DNA of 64,000 nucleotides from Malaciobacter molluscorum LMG 25693 (GCF_003544935.1 NZ_CP032098.1:1178001-1242000), one strand, 5' to 3'; positions 28,840 to 38,090 are shown, counted from the stretch's first letter. Notes: generated by a model from the sequence alone, not told the origin. Numbers and translations: made by a program.

Positions 28840-28939
28840 ACCATAATTAACACACACTAATCTAAGTCAAAGTACCATAAAATAAGGCTTTTGGAGATTT
28901 ATTTAAGAAAGTATGTTTTAGATTTATATTTAATAAGTA

Positions 28940-28995
28940 ATTTTAAAACAATAAAATAATAATTAAGAAAATTATTGGTATTATTGTTTTAAAAT
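28940..28995. repeat. Large inverted repeat before the cargo pair
   Basis: Arms ATTTTAAAACAATAA (28940-28954) and its exact complement (28981-28995) surround 26 bases that include a smaller AATAATT/AATTATT stem. It ends 20 bp before the cargo ATG, so it could regulate that gene or be part of the transfer origin. Confidence 0.6.
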
Positions 28996-29015
28996 AAATA
29001 TGTAAGTAGATTTAA

Positions 29016-29957
29016 ATGTTTGAAGATTTTAAAATAAAAAAAGCAACTGATATTAAATTTAGTGATTTAGAAAGTATCGTATCTTATTTTTTTGGTAAAA
29101 GTGATTTGGAGTATTTCTTGAATAAATATCCATCTGAAAAAGTATCAATGGAATTAGATGAAAATAATATATATAGAAAAGAATATTGGCTAAGAGAATA
29201 TGAATCTGGCAATATTTTTATTCTTCAATATAATACAAAAAACCCAGCTTTAACTTATATAAATGATAGTTATAAAGTTATTAATTCAAATAATCATTGG
29301 TTTAATAGAAGATTAGAATTACTTATTAAATCACTTAGACCTTCTACAGTTACTTTACCAAGATATAGAAAAAAAGAAATAGTTGAAGAAATAACTATGC
29401 CAATTTTTGAGAAAGAAGTTAATCAAAAGGTTATAAAAAGTAATAAAGAATTTGTAGGGTTAATTATTAGAAAAGACTTACAAAAAATTCACCTTCTTAC
29501 AGATAAAGATATTGAAAAATATAAAATACAAAAAAGGAATCCTATAACTAAAGCTTTACAAAATCAACATCCTATGATTCAAGGATCAGGTTCAATCTTT
29601 GCTGGATTATATGGATTTGGAGATTGGGCAGCTAGAATTTCAGGTTTTAGAGATTGGCAATTAGATAATATTGACGATATAGAACAAGACATGGCTACAG
29701 ATGAAACAAAATATATTTTAAAACTTATAAAGTATATTTTTTCTAATGAAAATGGTTCTTTTGAAATATTTGCTAACTCTGTTAAAAAATATATTGAAAA
29801 AAATCCTAAATATGTAACAAGTAGATTTTTAACAGGTTATGGAATTACCAAATTAACTGGTACAAGAATAATACCTTATACATCAATTACTGGTCAAATT
29901 ACTTTTTCAGCAAAAGAAATTGATCAATTTGCAAGAAATATTATACTAGGAAAATAA
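29016..29957 (+). CDS. Unknown 313-aa cargo protein (possible effector)
   Basis: I do not recognise a family. The protein has no signal peptide or clear transmembrane helix. Residues 1-170 are mixed charged sequence. From about residue 180 the composition changes to a glycine/aromatic-rich segment (GSGSIFAGLYGFGDWAARIS), and the C-terminal part has YVTSRFLTGYGITKLTGTRI. It is on the strand opposite to all transfer genes, beside oriT, and is followed after two bases by a small two-helix membrane protein. That layout is common for a toxin or effector with its immunity protein, but nothing in the sequence proves toxicity. Confidence 0.6.
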   Translation: MFEDFKIKKATDIKFSDLESIVSYFFGKSDLEYFLNKYPSEKVSMELDENNIYRKEYWLREYESGNIFILQYNTKNPALTYINDSYKVINSNNHWFNRRLELLIKSLRPSTVTLPRYRKKEIVEEITMPIFEKEVNQKVIKSNKEFVGLIIRKDLQKIHLLTDKDIEKYKIQKRNPITKALQNQHPMIQGSGSIFAGLYGFGDWAARISGFRDWQLDNIDDIEQDMATDETKYILKLIKYIFSNENGSFEIFANSVKKYIEKNPKYVTSRFLTGYGITKLTGTRIIPYTSITGQITFSAKEIDQFARNIILGK

Positions 29958-29959
29958 AA

Positions 29960-30262
29960 ATGATAAAAAAAACATTTAAAAATACATTTGCATTAATTCT
30001 TCAAAGATATATTATTATTGATAATAAAAAATATAGGCTACCTTATTATATAAAAATCCCAAAAGAATTATTAAACTTTATTTATGGAATGGGTGGATTT
30101 TTAATGGTTGGTGGTTCAATTAGTATGTTTTTTCAATCATTTAATATTGAACCTAACTTATGGATAGTTATTCCTTTAACTATTTTTATAGCATTGTTAA
30201 TTAATTTTTTAATTGTTTATTTTTCGCCATTAGTTGAAGTACAAGAAAAAATTAATGAATAA
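29960..30262 (+). CDS. Small two-helix membrane protein (possible immunity partner)
   Basis: A 100-residue protein with a basic, partly beta-like N-terminus (residues 1-40) and two hydrophobic helices, about LLNFIYGMGGFLMVGGSISM and LWIVIPLTIFIALLINFLIV. It starts two bases after the 313-aa gene and shares its terminator, so the two are co-expressed. Size and topology suit an immunity, exclusion or membrane-anchor function. No family is recognised. Confidence 0.6.
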   Translation: MIKKTFKNTFALILQRYIIIDNKKYRLPYYIKIPKELLNFIYGMGGFLMVGGSISMFFQSFNIEPNLWIVIPLTIFIALLINFLIVYFSPLVEVQEKINE

Positions 30263-30289
30263 AAAGAGAATAATTATTTATTCTCTTTT
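30262..30289. terminator. Bidirectional terminator between cargo pair and T4SS operon
   Basis: A perfect 12-bp stem (AAAAGAGAATAA and complement) with loop TTAT separates the rightward cargo genes from the leftward transfer operon. The stop codon of the 88-aa protein gene falls at the loop. Confidence 0.85.
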
Positions 30290-30540
30290 ATACTGTTTAC
30301 AATATTTTTTTGAAGTTTTTCTTGCTCTTTATCACCATGTAGTGCTTTACCATAGTGTTTTTTTGTTAGTTCTCTTAGATATTTATTATTAGGATCATTC
30401 CATTCTTTTTTTTGTTTTTCTTGTTCTCTTTTATCTTGTTTTTGTCTAAGTTCAATCATCTTTTTTAATGTAGGAGTCATTTCAGCACTTAAATAGGGAA
30501 CTATTAAACAAGTTAATAAAATATAAATAATTAGTTTCAT
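30274..30540 (-). CDS. Small secreted charged protein at the T4SS operon end
   Basis: An 88-residue protein with a clear signal peptide (LIIYILLTCLIVPYLSAE) and a mature part that is very rich in Lys, Glu and Gln, probably a periplasmic helix. It is the last gene of the transfer operon, directly after the VirB5-like gene. In RP4-type operons the gene after trbJ is the entry-exclusion factor trbK, so a similar role is conceivable. There is no lipobox, and sequence similarity to TrbK is not visible. Confidence 0.6.
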   Translation of the reverse strand: MKLIIYILLTCLIVPYLSAEMTPTLKKMIELRQKQDKREQEKQKKEWNDPNNKYLRELTKKHYGKALHGDKEQEKLQKNIVNSIKENK

Positions 30541-30579
30541 TGATATTCCTTTTAGATATTTTACTAAAATAAGACTTTA

Positions 30580-31593
30580 TTAATCATCATAAAAATCTTG
30601 TTCACCTGCAAGAATTTTATATATGTCACTCTGTTCACCTTCTTCTTGTAAACTTTTTATATATTTATCTCTTTCTTTAATTGAGTCTTTTTTATGTATA
30701 TTTCTACTTGTTCTATATTTTTCTCTTTCTTCTTTTAATTTGGTTAATTCTTCATCTATCGAAGTTGAATGATTTTGGAATTTAGGAATAGTTAAAGCAT
30801 AATAATATCTCATCTGCATTTCATATTGTTTATCTATTGTTTCTAACATATAAAGTAATAATTGATTAGTTATTTGCTGTTGTTTTAAAACATCATCAGC
30901 TGATCCTATTTGCATCATTAAATCACTTATATTTTTTCTTCTTAACTCTTTTTCTTTAACTCTTTCTTCATTTAGAAAATATTCCTGGTATAAATCAATT
31001 GGAGCTCTAAGTGAAGCTTTTTTTAGTCCTTCTTGTTCTTTCTTTTTTAGTTCTAGATAAGTGGACATATTATTAACTGCTTTTTGGTATTGAACATAAT
31101 TGTTGTTTTTTTGTGCAGATAAGATTTTTTTTCTTAAGTTTTGATATGTTTCATCTTGAGAATTATCGAAAAGTGCTGCTAAATTATCTTTCCATTTTTC
31201 ATAGGCTTTATTATTTAATGGTTCTGATACATTATGATAATCTTTGAAAAATCTTTCTGCACCCATATTTTTTGCTCTTTCTGCCATACTTTGAAATCTA
31301 TCTTTTATACCTTGTATATTACTTACTAGATTTTGTAATTTTTTTGTTGGATTATAGATTTTCTCTCCAGATTTAAAAATTAGATCATTTGTTTTATCTA
31401 TTAAGTCATTTGCTTTATTTAAAACCTCTAGTTGATCTAGGGCAGTTTTTATTTGATCATTAAATGCTTTTATTTGTTTTGCGTAGTATGTGTATGATGT
31501 AGGGTCAGAAACAACATCACCTGCACCAAAAAGTGCAAAACAATTATTATATGATAGAGTTAGTATTAAAAGAATTTTAATTGATGTTTTCAT
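30580..31593 (-). CDS. virB5: VirB5/TrbJ-like T4SS protein
   Basis: A 337-residue exported protein with a signal peptide (ILLILTLSYNNCFALFG) and the start of the mature part typical of VirB5/TrbJ: GAGDVVSDPTSYTYYAKQI followed by long amphipathic helices (DQIKTALDQLEVLNKAND). VirB5 sits at the pilus tip and helps recipient contact. The gene is at the far end of the operon rather than between virB4 and virB6, an atypical position. The acidic C-terminal tail (EEGEQSDIYKILAGEQDFYDD region) is extra to the family core. Confidence 0.75.
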   Translation of the reverse strand: MKTSIKILLILTLSYNNCFALFGAGDVVSDPTSYTYYAKQIKAFNDQIKTALDQLEVLNKANDLIDKTNDLIFKSGEKIYNPTKKLQNLVSNIQGIKDRFQSMAERAKNMGAERFFKDYHNVSEPLNNKAYEKWKDNLAALFDNSQDETYQNLRKKILSAQKNNNYVQYQKAVNNMSTYLELKKKEQEGLKKASLRAPIDLYQEYFLNEERVKEKELRRKNISDLMMQIGSADDVLKQQQITNQLLLYMLETIDKQYEMQMRYYYALTIPKFQNHSTSIDEELTKLKEEREKYRTSRNIHKKDSIKERDKYIKSLQEEGEQSDIYKILAGEQDFYDD

Positions 31594-31594
31594 T

Positions 31595-32668
31595 TTATTT
31601 CTCCAATTCTAAAGTAAAAGATTTTTCAAAGCTTCTTGCTTTATTATATGTTGAAAACAAATCTTTTTTAAATATAGTTAATTCCTCATTCCAGTCTTTA
31701 GACTTAGATTTATCTATATTTAGATTTAGTTTTTTATCTTTGATGATTTCTTTTAGTTTTTCATCATATTTATTCCCTTGTATATCATTATCAAATGCAG
31801 CAGTTATATTTTTTAAGTTAGGAAGTTTTTTGTCTATTAGATAATTGAAAGCTTTAATTGCTTCACTTTTCATACTTCCATTAAAAGATACAAGCATAGT
31901 ATTAGATAGATTAGATTTATTTAACTCTGCATATGATAGATTATCTATACTATTTTCACCTGTAATGATATTAGTTATATCTTTTAACTTTACATTATTT
32001 GGAATAAGTACTGTTAATCCTGCTTTCCCTTTCTCTAAAGAATTTATTGGTTTATCATATACATTTCCATTTTTATCTTTAGTAAGAGGTCGTTCAAGTA
32101 GTTTTTTATTCATTCCTGATACTACAAGAGTTTGAATTGAGGTTTCTTTTGATTTGTCATAAGATATAGTATTTTTTAGTTCTTGTACTGTAACAGTTGG
32201 AAATACTATATTTTTATATTGATCTATTTTAATACTATCAAATTCTTTGATTATAGAAGGATTGATTTTTCTTATCTTTGACAAAGATTTTATATCAGTT
32301 TTATTATAGCTAGTTAATTCATCATATTCTTTTTTAATTTCTGGATCATAATATCTTGTATCAGATATTATAATTTTATGAGAATAGTCTTTTATTTGAG
32401 CACCTTTTACTAACTGGTGAATATTAATATTTCTATTTTTACAAAAGTTATATATTGTTCCATTATCTTTATTGTTTTGAGGATTAAAATAGATATAGTT
32501 ACCTACACCTAAAGTTTTACCATCTTTTATATAGCCTTTACCTCTTGAGATAATTATTTTATCAACTCCATCACTCATTACGATATGACTTTGTGAAGAT
32601 TTATTATTATTTACTTCAAATCCTAAATATTCAAGTAAATTGTTCATTGGTATTTTAGTATATTGCAT
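31595..32668 (-). CDS. Toprim (DUF3991-type) primase-like protein
   Basis: A 357-residue protein of the kind often carried by conjugative elements. The N-terminal 80 residues resemble the DUF3991 zinc-finger-like domain without cysteine pairs (GYIKDGKTLGVGNYIYF, GTIYNFCKNRN). The C-terminal Toprim core is visible in ITGENSIDNLSYAEL (near residue 236), the acidic DNDIQGNKYDEKL (near 292) and SKDWNEEL. It probably helps make or process DNA strands after transfer. AAGGA lies seven bases before the ATG, and the 55-aa gene ends two bases upstream. Confidence 0.8.
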   Translation of the reverse strand: MQYTKIPMNNLLEYLGFEVNNNKSSQSHIVMSDGVDKIIISRGKGYIKDGKTLGVGNYIYFNPQNNKDNGTIYNFCKNRNINIHQLVKGAQIKDYSHKIIISDTRYYDPEIKKEYDELTSYNKTDIKSLSKIRKINPSIIKEFDSIKIDQYKNIVFPTVTVQELKNTISYDKSKETSIQTLVVSGMNKKLLERPLTKDKNGNVYDKPINSLEKGKAGLTVLIPNNVKLKDITNIITGENSIDNLSYAELNKSNLSNTMLVSFNGSMKSEAIKAFNYLIDKKLPNLKNITAAFDNDIQGNKYDEKLKEIIKDKKLNLNIDKSKSKDWNEELTIFKKDLFSTYNKARSFEKSFTLELEK

Positions 32669-32670
32669 AA

Positions 32671-32838
32671 TTAATCCTTTATAAGTAATGGATATTTTGT
32701 TAATAGTTTATATATAAGACTTACTTCTTCAAGTTTTATATTAAACAACTCTTCTAACTCTTTGTATGAAAGCTCTTTTTTGTCTTTATCTAAAACAATT
32801 AGAAATTTATTTTTTTGAGCATCAAATTCACCAGTCAT
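32671..32838 (-). CDS. 55-aa small protein between virD4 and the Toprim gene
   Basis: A short gene found by reading between the large frames. Its ATG overlaps the virD4 stop codon (TAATG), implying translational coupling, and it ends two bases before the Toprim gene. The product is acidic and helical (KDKKELSYKELEELFNIKLE) with no export signal. No function is recognised. Its position and coupled start make it a real operon member. Confidence 0.6.
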   Translation of the reverse strand: MTGEFDAQKNKFLIVLDKDKKELSYKELEELFNIKLEEVSLIYKLLTKYPLLIKD

Positions 32839-34571
32839 TAGTTATCCTTTCTTCCGTATTTTTTTACAATTCTTTTTAATTTTCTATTTTTAAAATATAG
32901 ATTAACTTTCCCTTTTATTGGAGTTGCTTTATGTCCAAAAACTGAAATTATTACTTCATTATTAGGAATATTCATTAAGTCTTGAGGAGTAAGTAGGGCA
33001 TAGCCTTCTTCACTTTTATTTTTAGAACCAAATAATTTAAGTGCTTGTGATGTTTCACTTTGTTTATTCCTAGTGAGATTACCAATAGATTCAGAAACCA
33101 TTTTTGCATAATCAATATCATTTATTGTAAAGATAATATTGTAAGCACAAGAACCAGACAGAATTTTCAAGTCTTCTAAAGAGTAATACTTTTGTACTTG
33201 TGCTGATGTTTGAACTAAATAAGTTGCTGGGATATTATATGATCTTGAAAGAGTAGGTAACTCAAGTAAAAATGGGTTTTTACCAAATCTTACAAATTCA
33301 TCAAGATAAAAGTCAACTCTTTCATTTGGATTATTATTTTCTTCATCTAAAAGTTCTTTCCCTATTGTTTCTAATATTATTGTGATTAATGGGGAAAGTG
33401 TATCAATTTCTTTAGGTTTTAGTTTAATATAAATAGTGATATTTTTCTTTCTCAAGTCTTCAAAATCAAGATTCATATCTTCAACAGCTTTTTTAACTCT
33501 ATAGTCTTCAAAAACTGTAAGTTTATTTGCATATGTAGTTACAATAGATTTGAATTCTTTTGTATTTGTTCTTTCAAAGCTTCTTGCCATATCTCTTATT
33601 AATTCATCTAATGAACTGTCGTTTGCAACTTGAGTAAAAAATAGTTTCATATCATCAAGTTCTATTTCTTCTGTTTCTTCAAGTTCTCTTGCTTTACTTA
33701 GTGTTTCTTCATCTAATAATTCTTCTCTTGATAATTTAGGATATCTCATAAGTCTAAAGAAGTTAGTTTCTTTGAATTTTTCTAAATCATATATTGCAAA
33801 AAATTTAAATAACATTTTTGCTTGATTTAAAAAGTGAGTATCTTCTTTAGACTCTTTTGAATTTGATTTAAATAGAACATTTAGTGTTTGATTTATTAGT
33901 TCCATTTTTATATTAAAATCAAACTTATCATCTATTTCATCTTCATTAAACTGTTTTTTTCTTTTTTCAATAATTTTATTTAATGTTTTTTTATCAAAAG
34001 GATTAAAGTAGAAGTTATTATCATTACCAAAAGGATTAAAAATTAATATTTCATTTTTTAACTTTTCTTTTCTATATCTTGAGGTAAGTGCTTCAATTTC
34101 TCCTTTTGTATCAAGAATAATTGCACTTGTAGGTAATGTTAAAAGGTTTGGTACAACTATCCCAGAAGTTTTACCCGTTCCTGGTGCTGCAATTACTAAT
34201 GTACTTCTTCTATCATCAGTTTTTATTGTTTTCCCTTTTACTAAGCAAAAAGTAAAACCTTTTTTTAGATTTAATTTCATCTTTTTTAATATATAAGAAA
34301 GATCTGCGAATTTTGCATAACCATATGTTTGTTTTTTTAATGATCCAAGTAGAGTTATAAAAGCAAAAATAGTAGGTAAACTTGCATATGCAAAAGAACT
34401 ATAAACTTCTAGTTTTAGTTTGTTTTTTAAAATAAACTGTTGAGTATATAACTCTTTTAATATATTAATTGAATGTAAAATATCAAGATTAAACTGTATG
34501 CATACGATTATATAGAACATAGGTATTATTAAAAGAAATGAACTTAGGAATATTAATAATTTTGCTTTCAT
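32838..34571 (-). CDS. virD4: VirD4/TraG-type coupling protein
   Basis: A 577-residue ATPase that brings the relaxase-DNA complex to the secretion channel. Two N-terminal membrane helices (about residues 4-27 and 45-75) precede the nucleotide-binding domain. Walker A is VIAAPGTGKTSGIV near residue 127, followed at once by AIILDTKGE, a TraG signature. Later motifs include DFYLDEFVRFG (Walker B-like) and YNIPATYLVQTSAQ. The stop overlaps the small-protein start. It lies next to mobC, which together with the relaxase forms the relaxosome. Confidence 0.93.
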   Translation of the reverse strand: MKAKLLIFLSSFLLIIPMFYIIVCIQFNLDILHSINILKELYTQQFILKNKLKLEVYSSFAYASLPTIFAFITLLGSLKKQTYGYAKFADLSYILKKMKLNLKKGFTFCLVKGKTIKTDDRRSTLVIAAPGTGKTSGIVVPNLLTLPTSAIILDTKGEIEALTSRYRKEKLKNEILIFNPFGNDNNFYFNPFDKKTLNKIIEKRKKQFNEDEIDDKFDFNIKMELINQTLNVLFKSNSKESKEDTHFLNQAKMLFKFFAIYDLEKFKETNFFRLMRYPKLSREELLDEETLSKARELEETEEIELDDMKLFFTQVANDSSLDELIRDMARSFERTNTKEFKSIVTTYANKLTVFEDYRVKKAVEDMNLDFEDLRKKNITIYIKLKPKEIDTLSPLITIILETIGKELLDEENNNPNERVDFYLDEFVRFGKNPFLLELPTLSRSYNIPATYLVQTSAQVQKYYSLEDLKILSGSCAYNIIFTINDIDYAKMVSESIGNLTRNKQSETSQALKLFGSKNKSEEGYALLTPQDLMNIPNNEVIISVFGHKATPIKGKVNLYFKNRKLKRIVKKYGRKDN

Positions 34572-34933
34572 ATTATCTCCTCAAGTAATCTTGTGTTATA
34601 TCTTAGTTCAAAGATCAACTCTTTTACTTCATCTTTAAATTCTTCTGTAATTTCATAAAATTTATATTCATCAAAATTATGTGCACCTTCATTTAAGTTA
34701 TGAGCTATTTGATTAATATTATTAGGAAGCCTAGAAACTAAAAGTTGAGCTCTTTTATTTGTTTTTATTTGTTCTTCTAAGAATTTAAGTGTTTTTAAAC
34801 TAGCTCTTTTATTTAATAGATTTCTGACAATCATAGATCCAGTTTTTTTATATTTCTTTTCAAGTTTAGATAAACTTTTTAAACTATCTTCGTCCATATA
34901 AAAATGTCTTCTCAAGTATTTATCTTTACTCAT
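34568..34933 (-). CDS. mobC: MobC-like relaxosome accessory protein
   Basis: A 121-residue MobC-family protein. The first part (HFYMDEDSLKSLSKLEKKY) has a ribbon-helix-helix-like character, and the second carries the hallmark VSRLPNNINQIAHNLNEG, as in plasmid mobilisation proteins that bind oriT and assist nicking. It sits between virB11 and virD4, overlapping virD4 by four bases, and lies about 6 kb from its presumed relaxase and oriT partners. Confidence 0.85.
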   Translation of the reverse strand: MSKDKYLRRHFYMDEDSLKSLSKLEKKYKKTGSMIVRNLLNKRASLKTLKFLEEQIKTNKRAQLLVSRLPNNINQIAHNLNEGAHNFDEYKFYEITEEFKDEVKELIFELRYNTRLLEEII

Positions 34934-35850
34934 TATAAATCCTTTATATATTGTTTTAAATCTAGTATTTCAACAATTTCTCTTTCATTTGTTTTTTTAT
35001 TTCTTTCTATTTGAATAATATAATCAATTGCTCTTGAGATATATTCTGTTATTGTTTTATCAGAGATATCTCTTTCAAATCTAATATTTAAATTCATTGC
35101 ATATAATGCATCTTCTGCACTATTTGCATGAACTGTTGAAATTGTTCCTGCATGTCCTGTATTATTAAGTCTTAAAGACATAAGAGTATTTCTTGTATCT
35201 AATTCGCCTAATATCAATCTTTCGGGGAAAAGTCTAGTTGCTGCATCAATTGCATCTTGATAAGTAAATGTTCCAGTATCTTTTTTATCTACAAGTATTG
35301 AAGTTTGATTTTTGTTTTTAGATCTTAATTCGGGTGAGTCTTGAATAATTACTAATCTTTCTTCTATATCAATTTTTTTCATAAGGGTATTTAATAAAGA
35401 AGTTTTTCCTGAGCCAGTTCCACCACTTATAAGTATATTTTTTCTATCACTTATAAAGTTTAATATATCATCATAAGAGTAGGGTAGATTAGCAGCTAAT
35501 TTAAATGATTCAATAGGGAAAATTTCTTTAGGTGGGATTCTTATATTGATAGAGAACTCTTGATCATTTAAAGCTGTTTTATGTAAGGCTTGTACTCTAT
35601 AATTTGTTCCAGGAATAGAAGTTGATAAACTTCTATTCTTTTTATTAAATTGTTGTTCTCTATCATTTGCAAGAAATATTAAAAAGTCATTTAATATTTC
35701 TTTTTTTAATTGCTCATCTTTAAACTCATTCCATTTTCCATTTACGCATAAAAATAGTTCTTTTTCTTTTAAAATTACTATTTCATTTGCTCCTTGAGTT
35801 TGAAAGTATTTATCAAATACTTGAATTAAATTATTTAATAATCTATTCAT
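34933..35850 (-). CDS. virB11: VirB11-type secretion ATPase
   Basis: A hexameric traffic ATPase at the base of the channel. The P-loop ISGGTGSGKTSLLNTL lies near residue 145. The Asp box IIQDSPEL, LFPERLILGELDT and the His box TGHAGTISTVHANS follow in the usual order. I use the ATG at 35848-35850, which overlaps the stop of the upstream small gene (ATGAATAG), in place of an ATG 24 bases further upstream; this gives 305 residues. Its stop codon abuts mobC. Confidence 0.92.
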   Translation of the reverse strand: MNRLLNNLIQVFDKYFQTQGANEIVILKEKELFLCVNGKWNEFKDEQLKKEILNDFLIFLANDREQQFNKKNRSLSTSIPGTNYRVQALHKTALNDQEFSINIRIPPKEIFPIESFKLAANLPYSYDDILNFISDRKNILISGGTGSGKTSLLNTLMKKIDIEERLVIIQDSPELRSKNKNQTSILVDKKDTGTFTYQDAIDAATRLFPERLILGELDTRNTLMSLRLNNTGHAGTISTVHANSAEDALYAMNLNIRFERDISDKTITEYISRAIDYIIQIERNKKTNEREIVEILDLKQYIKDL

Positions 35851-36022
35851 TTGATTCTTCTTTAAAAGTATCATTAAATTTGTCTAATTCTTTTTTATAC
35901 TTTTCTTTTGATTTTTCAAACTCTTTTTCTTTTTCATTCATTTCGTTTTCAAGTTCTGACATTTTTTCCAAAGCTTTAATTTGTTTTTCTAATTTTTTCT
36001 TTTGTTCAATTGCACTTATCAT
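35843..36022 (-). CDS. 59-aa coiled-coil protein upstream of virB11
   Basis: A short frame missed by simple length cut-offs, preceded by AAAGGG and starting 11 bases below the cysteine-rich gene's stop. The product is almost wholly helical and charged (KKKLEKQIKALEKMSELENE) with no export signal. Its last codons overlap the virB11 ATG, which argues for coupled translation. Function is unknown; a cytoplasmic helper of the ATPase is possible. Confidence 0.6.
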   Translation of the reverse strand: MISAIEQKKKLEKQIKALEKMSELENEMNEKEKEFEKSKEKYKKELDKFNDTFKEESNE

Positions 36023-36032
36023 AATTTTCCCT

Positions 36033-38090
36033 TTATCTAATAATTCTATAAATCAAACCGTTATCTCTTCTAAATACTGAACCATCCCCTCTTAAGTAAT
36101 CTCGTTTTGAGGAATATTCTCCAACTTTTTCGAAATAATCATAATAATTGCAAGTTGTTATTGTTGCATTATAATCAGTATTACTACAACTACCATAATC
36201 ACCAGATGCAACAGAAATTCTATAGGCTTTCTTACTTGTTGTTTGTACACCACCTATGCAACTTTTTTTAGTTCCATATGGAATTTTTATTGGCTTATTA
36301 CAAGTATAGATATAATAAGGTTCATCAGATACATATAATCCACTACGAATTTTGTCAAAAGGGCTAGCGTTATAAATTGCATAAGGATAAGCACTTATAT
36401 CTTCTTTATTACCTTTCTTGATGGGGAAAATTCCTGTTGTTAAATCAATAGTTTTAGTAGGCTCACCATATATATTAAATCCTTGTGAATTTTGTTCTAA
36501 TCTTTTAAAACCTAGTGATTTATTTAGAGTTATAATTGAAGACCCATTTACTAGTGTATAAGGAATTACTTGTTTTACTTGGCAAGGTTGAACTACTATT
36601 TTTTTATTTTCATCATTGTCATTAAAATAAACAGTTGTTTTATATGTACTTTGTAGCTTTTGGTCATCATGATCAACACCACAACTTTCTTCTATATATG
36701 GATAAGCTTTATCTGTAACAATATCTTTTTTAATATATTTTTTTGTAGTTGTTCCTGGAATAATAAAATATTGGTTAATCTTTCTAAGTGCTTGTTTTGA
36801 AGAATCTTGATATTCATAACCTGCAAATTCATTAAATATTTCTAAGCCACCAGAATTTGTAACTTCGCATTCTGTTGCAAATCTTTTTATGCCATTTAAA
36901 TCATCATATGCAACTCTTTGTAAGTATAAAACTCTTCCGTCATTTTCTTCATAATCGCATGTAGTGTCATCTAGATACTGTTTATATGTATATTTTGGAA
37001 TATCTACACATTCTCCAACATAAGTTTTTTCATTTTCGTAGAAATAAAAATATTTACCTTGTTCAATAGACACATTATTTTCAAAGTCATGTCTTTCTGC
37101 ATCACATTTATTTATGTCATAGTCTAAATTTACAAATTCACCTGATGGAGTACATTCTCCCACTTTATGTTCTTCTTTTTCATAGATATAAGAGTATTGT
37201 TTTTGAATTTCTGCTTTACCTGTTTGATAGTTTGGAATAGCATCACAATTATCAACTTTTGAAACTAAAGGAATAGGTTCTTTATATTTACATCTTTGAA
37301 CTAAAAAATCTCCTCCTTCTGGATCAGAGGCAAATAGTTCATATCCCAAAGAAATTTTATTATTTTTATAATCTACTTTATTTTGGCAACTATCGCTATT
37401 ATAAACTGTCTTAACACTAAGAGAAGTTCTTTTTGTACAAACAGTTCCAAGTTGAATATAGTATGTTGCTATTTTCCCATCATAAGAAGCTTCTGGGCAA
37501 GTTACAACAACTGCAGAGTTATTGTCTTTAGTATTTGTATCAATTGTATCTTTTGAGTTATCATTATTATCTGAATTATTGTCATCTAAATAAGAAGGTG
37601 TAAATCCTTGAGATGAATTGTCATATCCTCCAGATGTAGTATTTTGAGAATATGAGTTATCAGTTGAATCTTTTACTGTTTTATCTTTTAAATCTTTTTC
37701 ATCCGCTGCATTAATAATACTAAGTATTTCATCAAGATTTCCTCCTTCTACAGTTAAATTACTATCTTTTTTTAGAGTTATATTTTTTTGTTTTAATCTT
37801 CCTTTTTTTATAAAGGCATTATTTAGATTATATATCTTTCCATTGTATTCTAATTTATTAAATTCAAAAGATGCATTATTCTTTTCATCTACATTAAATT
37901 CACCTCTTAGATTTATTTTCTCTTCAATATTTTTTTCTTTTAAAATTGGTTTACCTGATAAAGCACCATATCCATTTTTAAGAATTACATTTTCATCAAT
38001 TCTTACATTTAATAAATCATTCTCATTTGAATTAGCAGCATATAAACTAATTACAAAAAATGAGATAAATATTAACAATTTAGTTTTCAT
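36033..38090 (-). CDS. Secreted cysteine-rich repeat protein in the T4SS operon
   Basis: A 685-residue exported protein with a signal peptide ending near SLYAANS. Residues 25-130 form a compact beta-rich domain, 135-195 are an Asp/Asn/Ser-rich linker, and the rest is a series of about six modules, each opening with a Cys-Asp/Gln pair and closing with a strand plus Cys (for example DNCDAIPNYQ to HKVGEC, NKCDAERHDF to YVGECV, TTCDYEENDG to FATECE). It sits between virB10 and virB11. No family is recognised. Disulfide-bonded modules suggest a surface adhesin, like the mating-pair-stabilising TraN of F, though not homologous by eye. Confidence 0.7.
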   Translation of the reverse strand: MKTKLLIFISFFVISLYAANSNENDLLNVRIDENVILKNGYGALSGKPILKEKNIEEKINLRGEFNVDEKNNASFEFNKLEYNGKIYNLNNAFIKKGRLKQKNITLKKDSNLTVEGGNLDEILSIINAADEKDLKDKTVKDSTDNSYSQNTTSGGYDNSSQGFTPSYLDDNNSDNNDNSKDTIDTNTKDNNSAVVVTCPEASYDGKIATYYIQLGTVCTKRTSLSVKTVYNSDSCQNKVDYKNNKISLGYELFASDPEGGDFLVQRCKYKEPIPLVSKVDNCDAIPNYQTGKAEIQKQYSYIYEKEEHKVGECTPSGEFVNLDYDINKCDAERHDFENNVSIEQGKYFYFYENEKTYVGECVDIPKYTYKQYLDDTTCDYEENDGRVLYLQRVAYDDLNGIKRFATECEVTNSGGLEIFNEFAGYEYQDSSKQALRKINQYFIIPGTTTKKYIKKDIVTDKAYPYIEESCGVDHDDQKLQSTYKTTVYFNDNDENKKIVVQPCQVKQVIPYTLVNGSSIITLNKSLGFKRLEQNSQGFNIYGEPTKTIDLTTGIFPIKKGNKEDISAYPYAIYNASPFDKIRSGLYVSDEPYYIYTCNKPIKIPYGTKKSCIGGVQTTSKKAYRISVASGDYGSCSNTDYNATITTCNYYDYFEKVGEYSSKRDYLRGDGSVFRRDNGLIYRIIR

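Larger units (their letters stand above)
28670..29015. other. Non-coding oriT-like intergenic region
   Basis: This 346-bp spacer between the divergent relaxase and cargo genes holds no gene. It contains a 10-bp inverted repeat (ATTCATATTT/AAATATGAAT near 28720-28743), the larger repeat at 28765-28811, the nic-like core at 28832-28839, and the inverted repeat at 28940-28995 just before the cargo gene. Confidence 0.65.

Noticed and set aside
29016-30262. Classical type II toxin-antitoxin pair
   Set aside because: The first protein is far larger than known toxins of that class and the partner is a membrane protein with no DNA-binding part. An effector/immunity-like layout is only a hypothesis.
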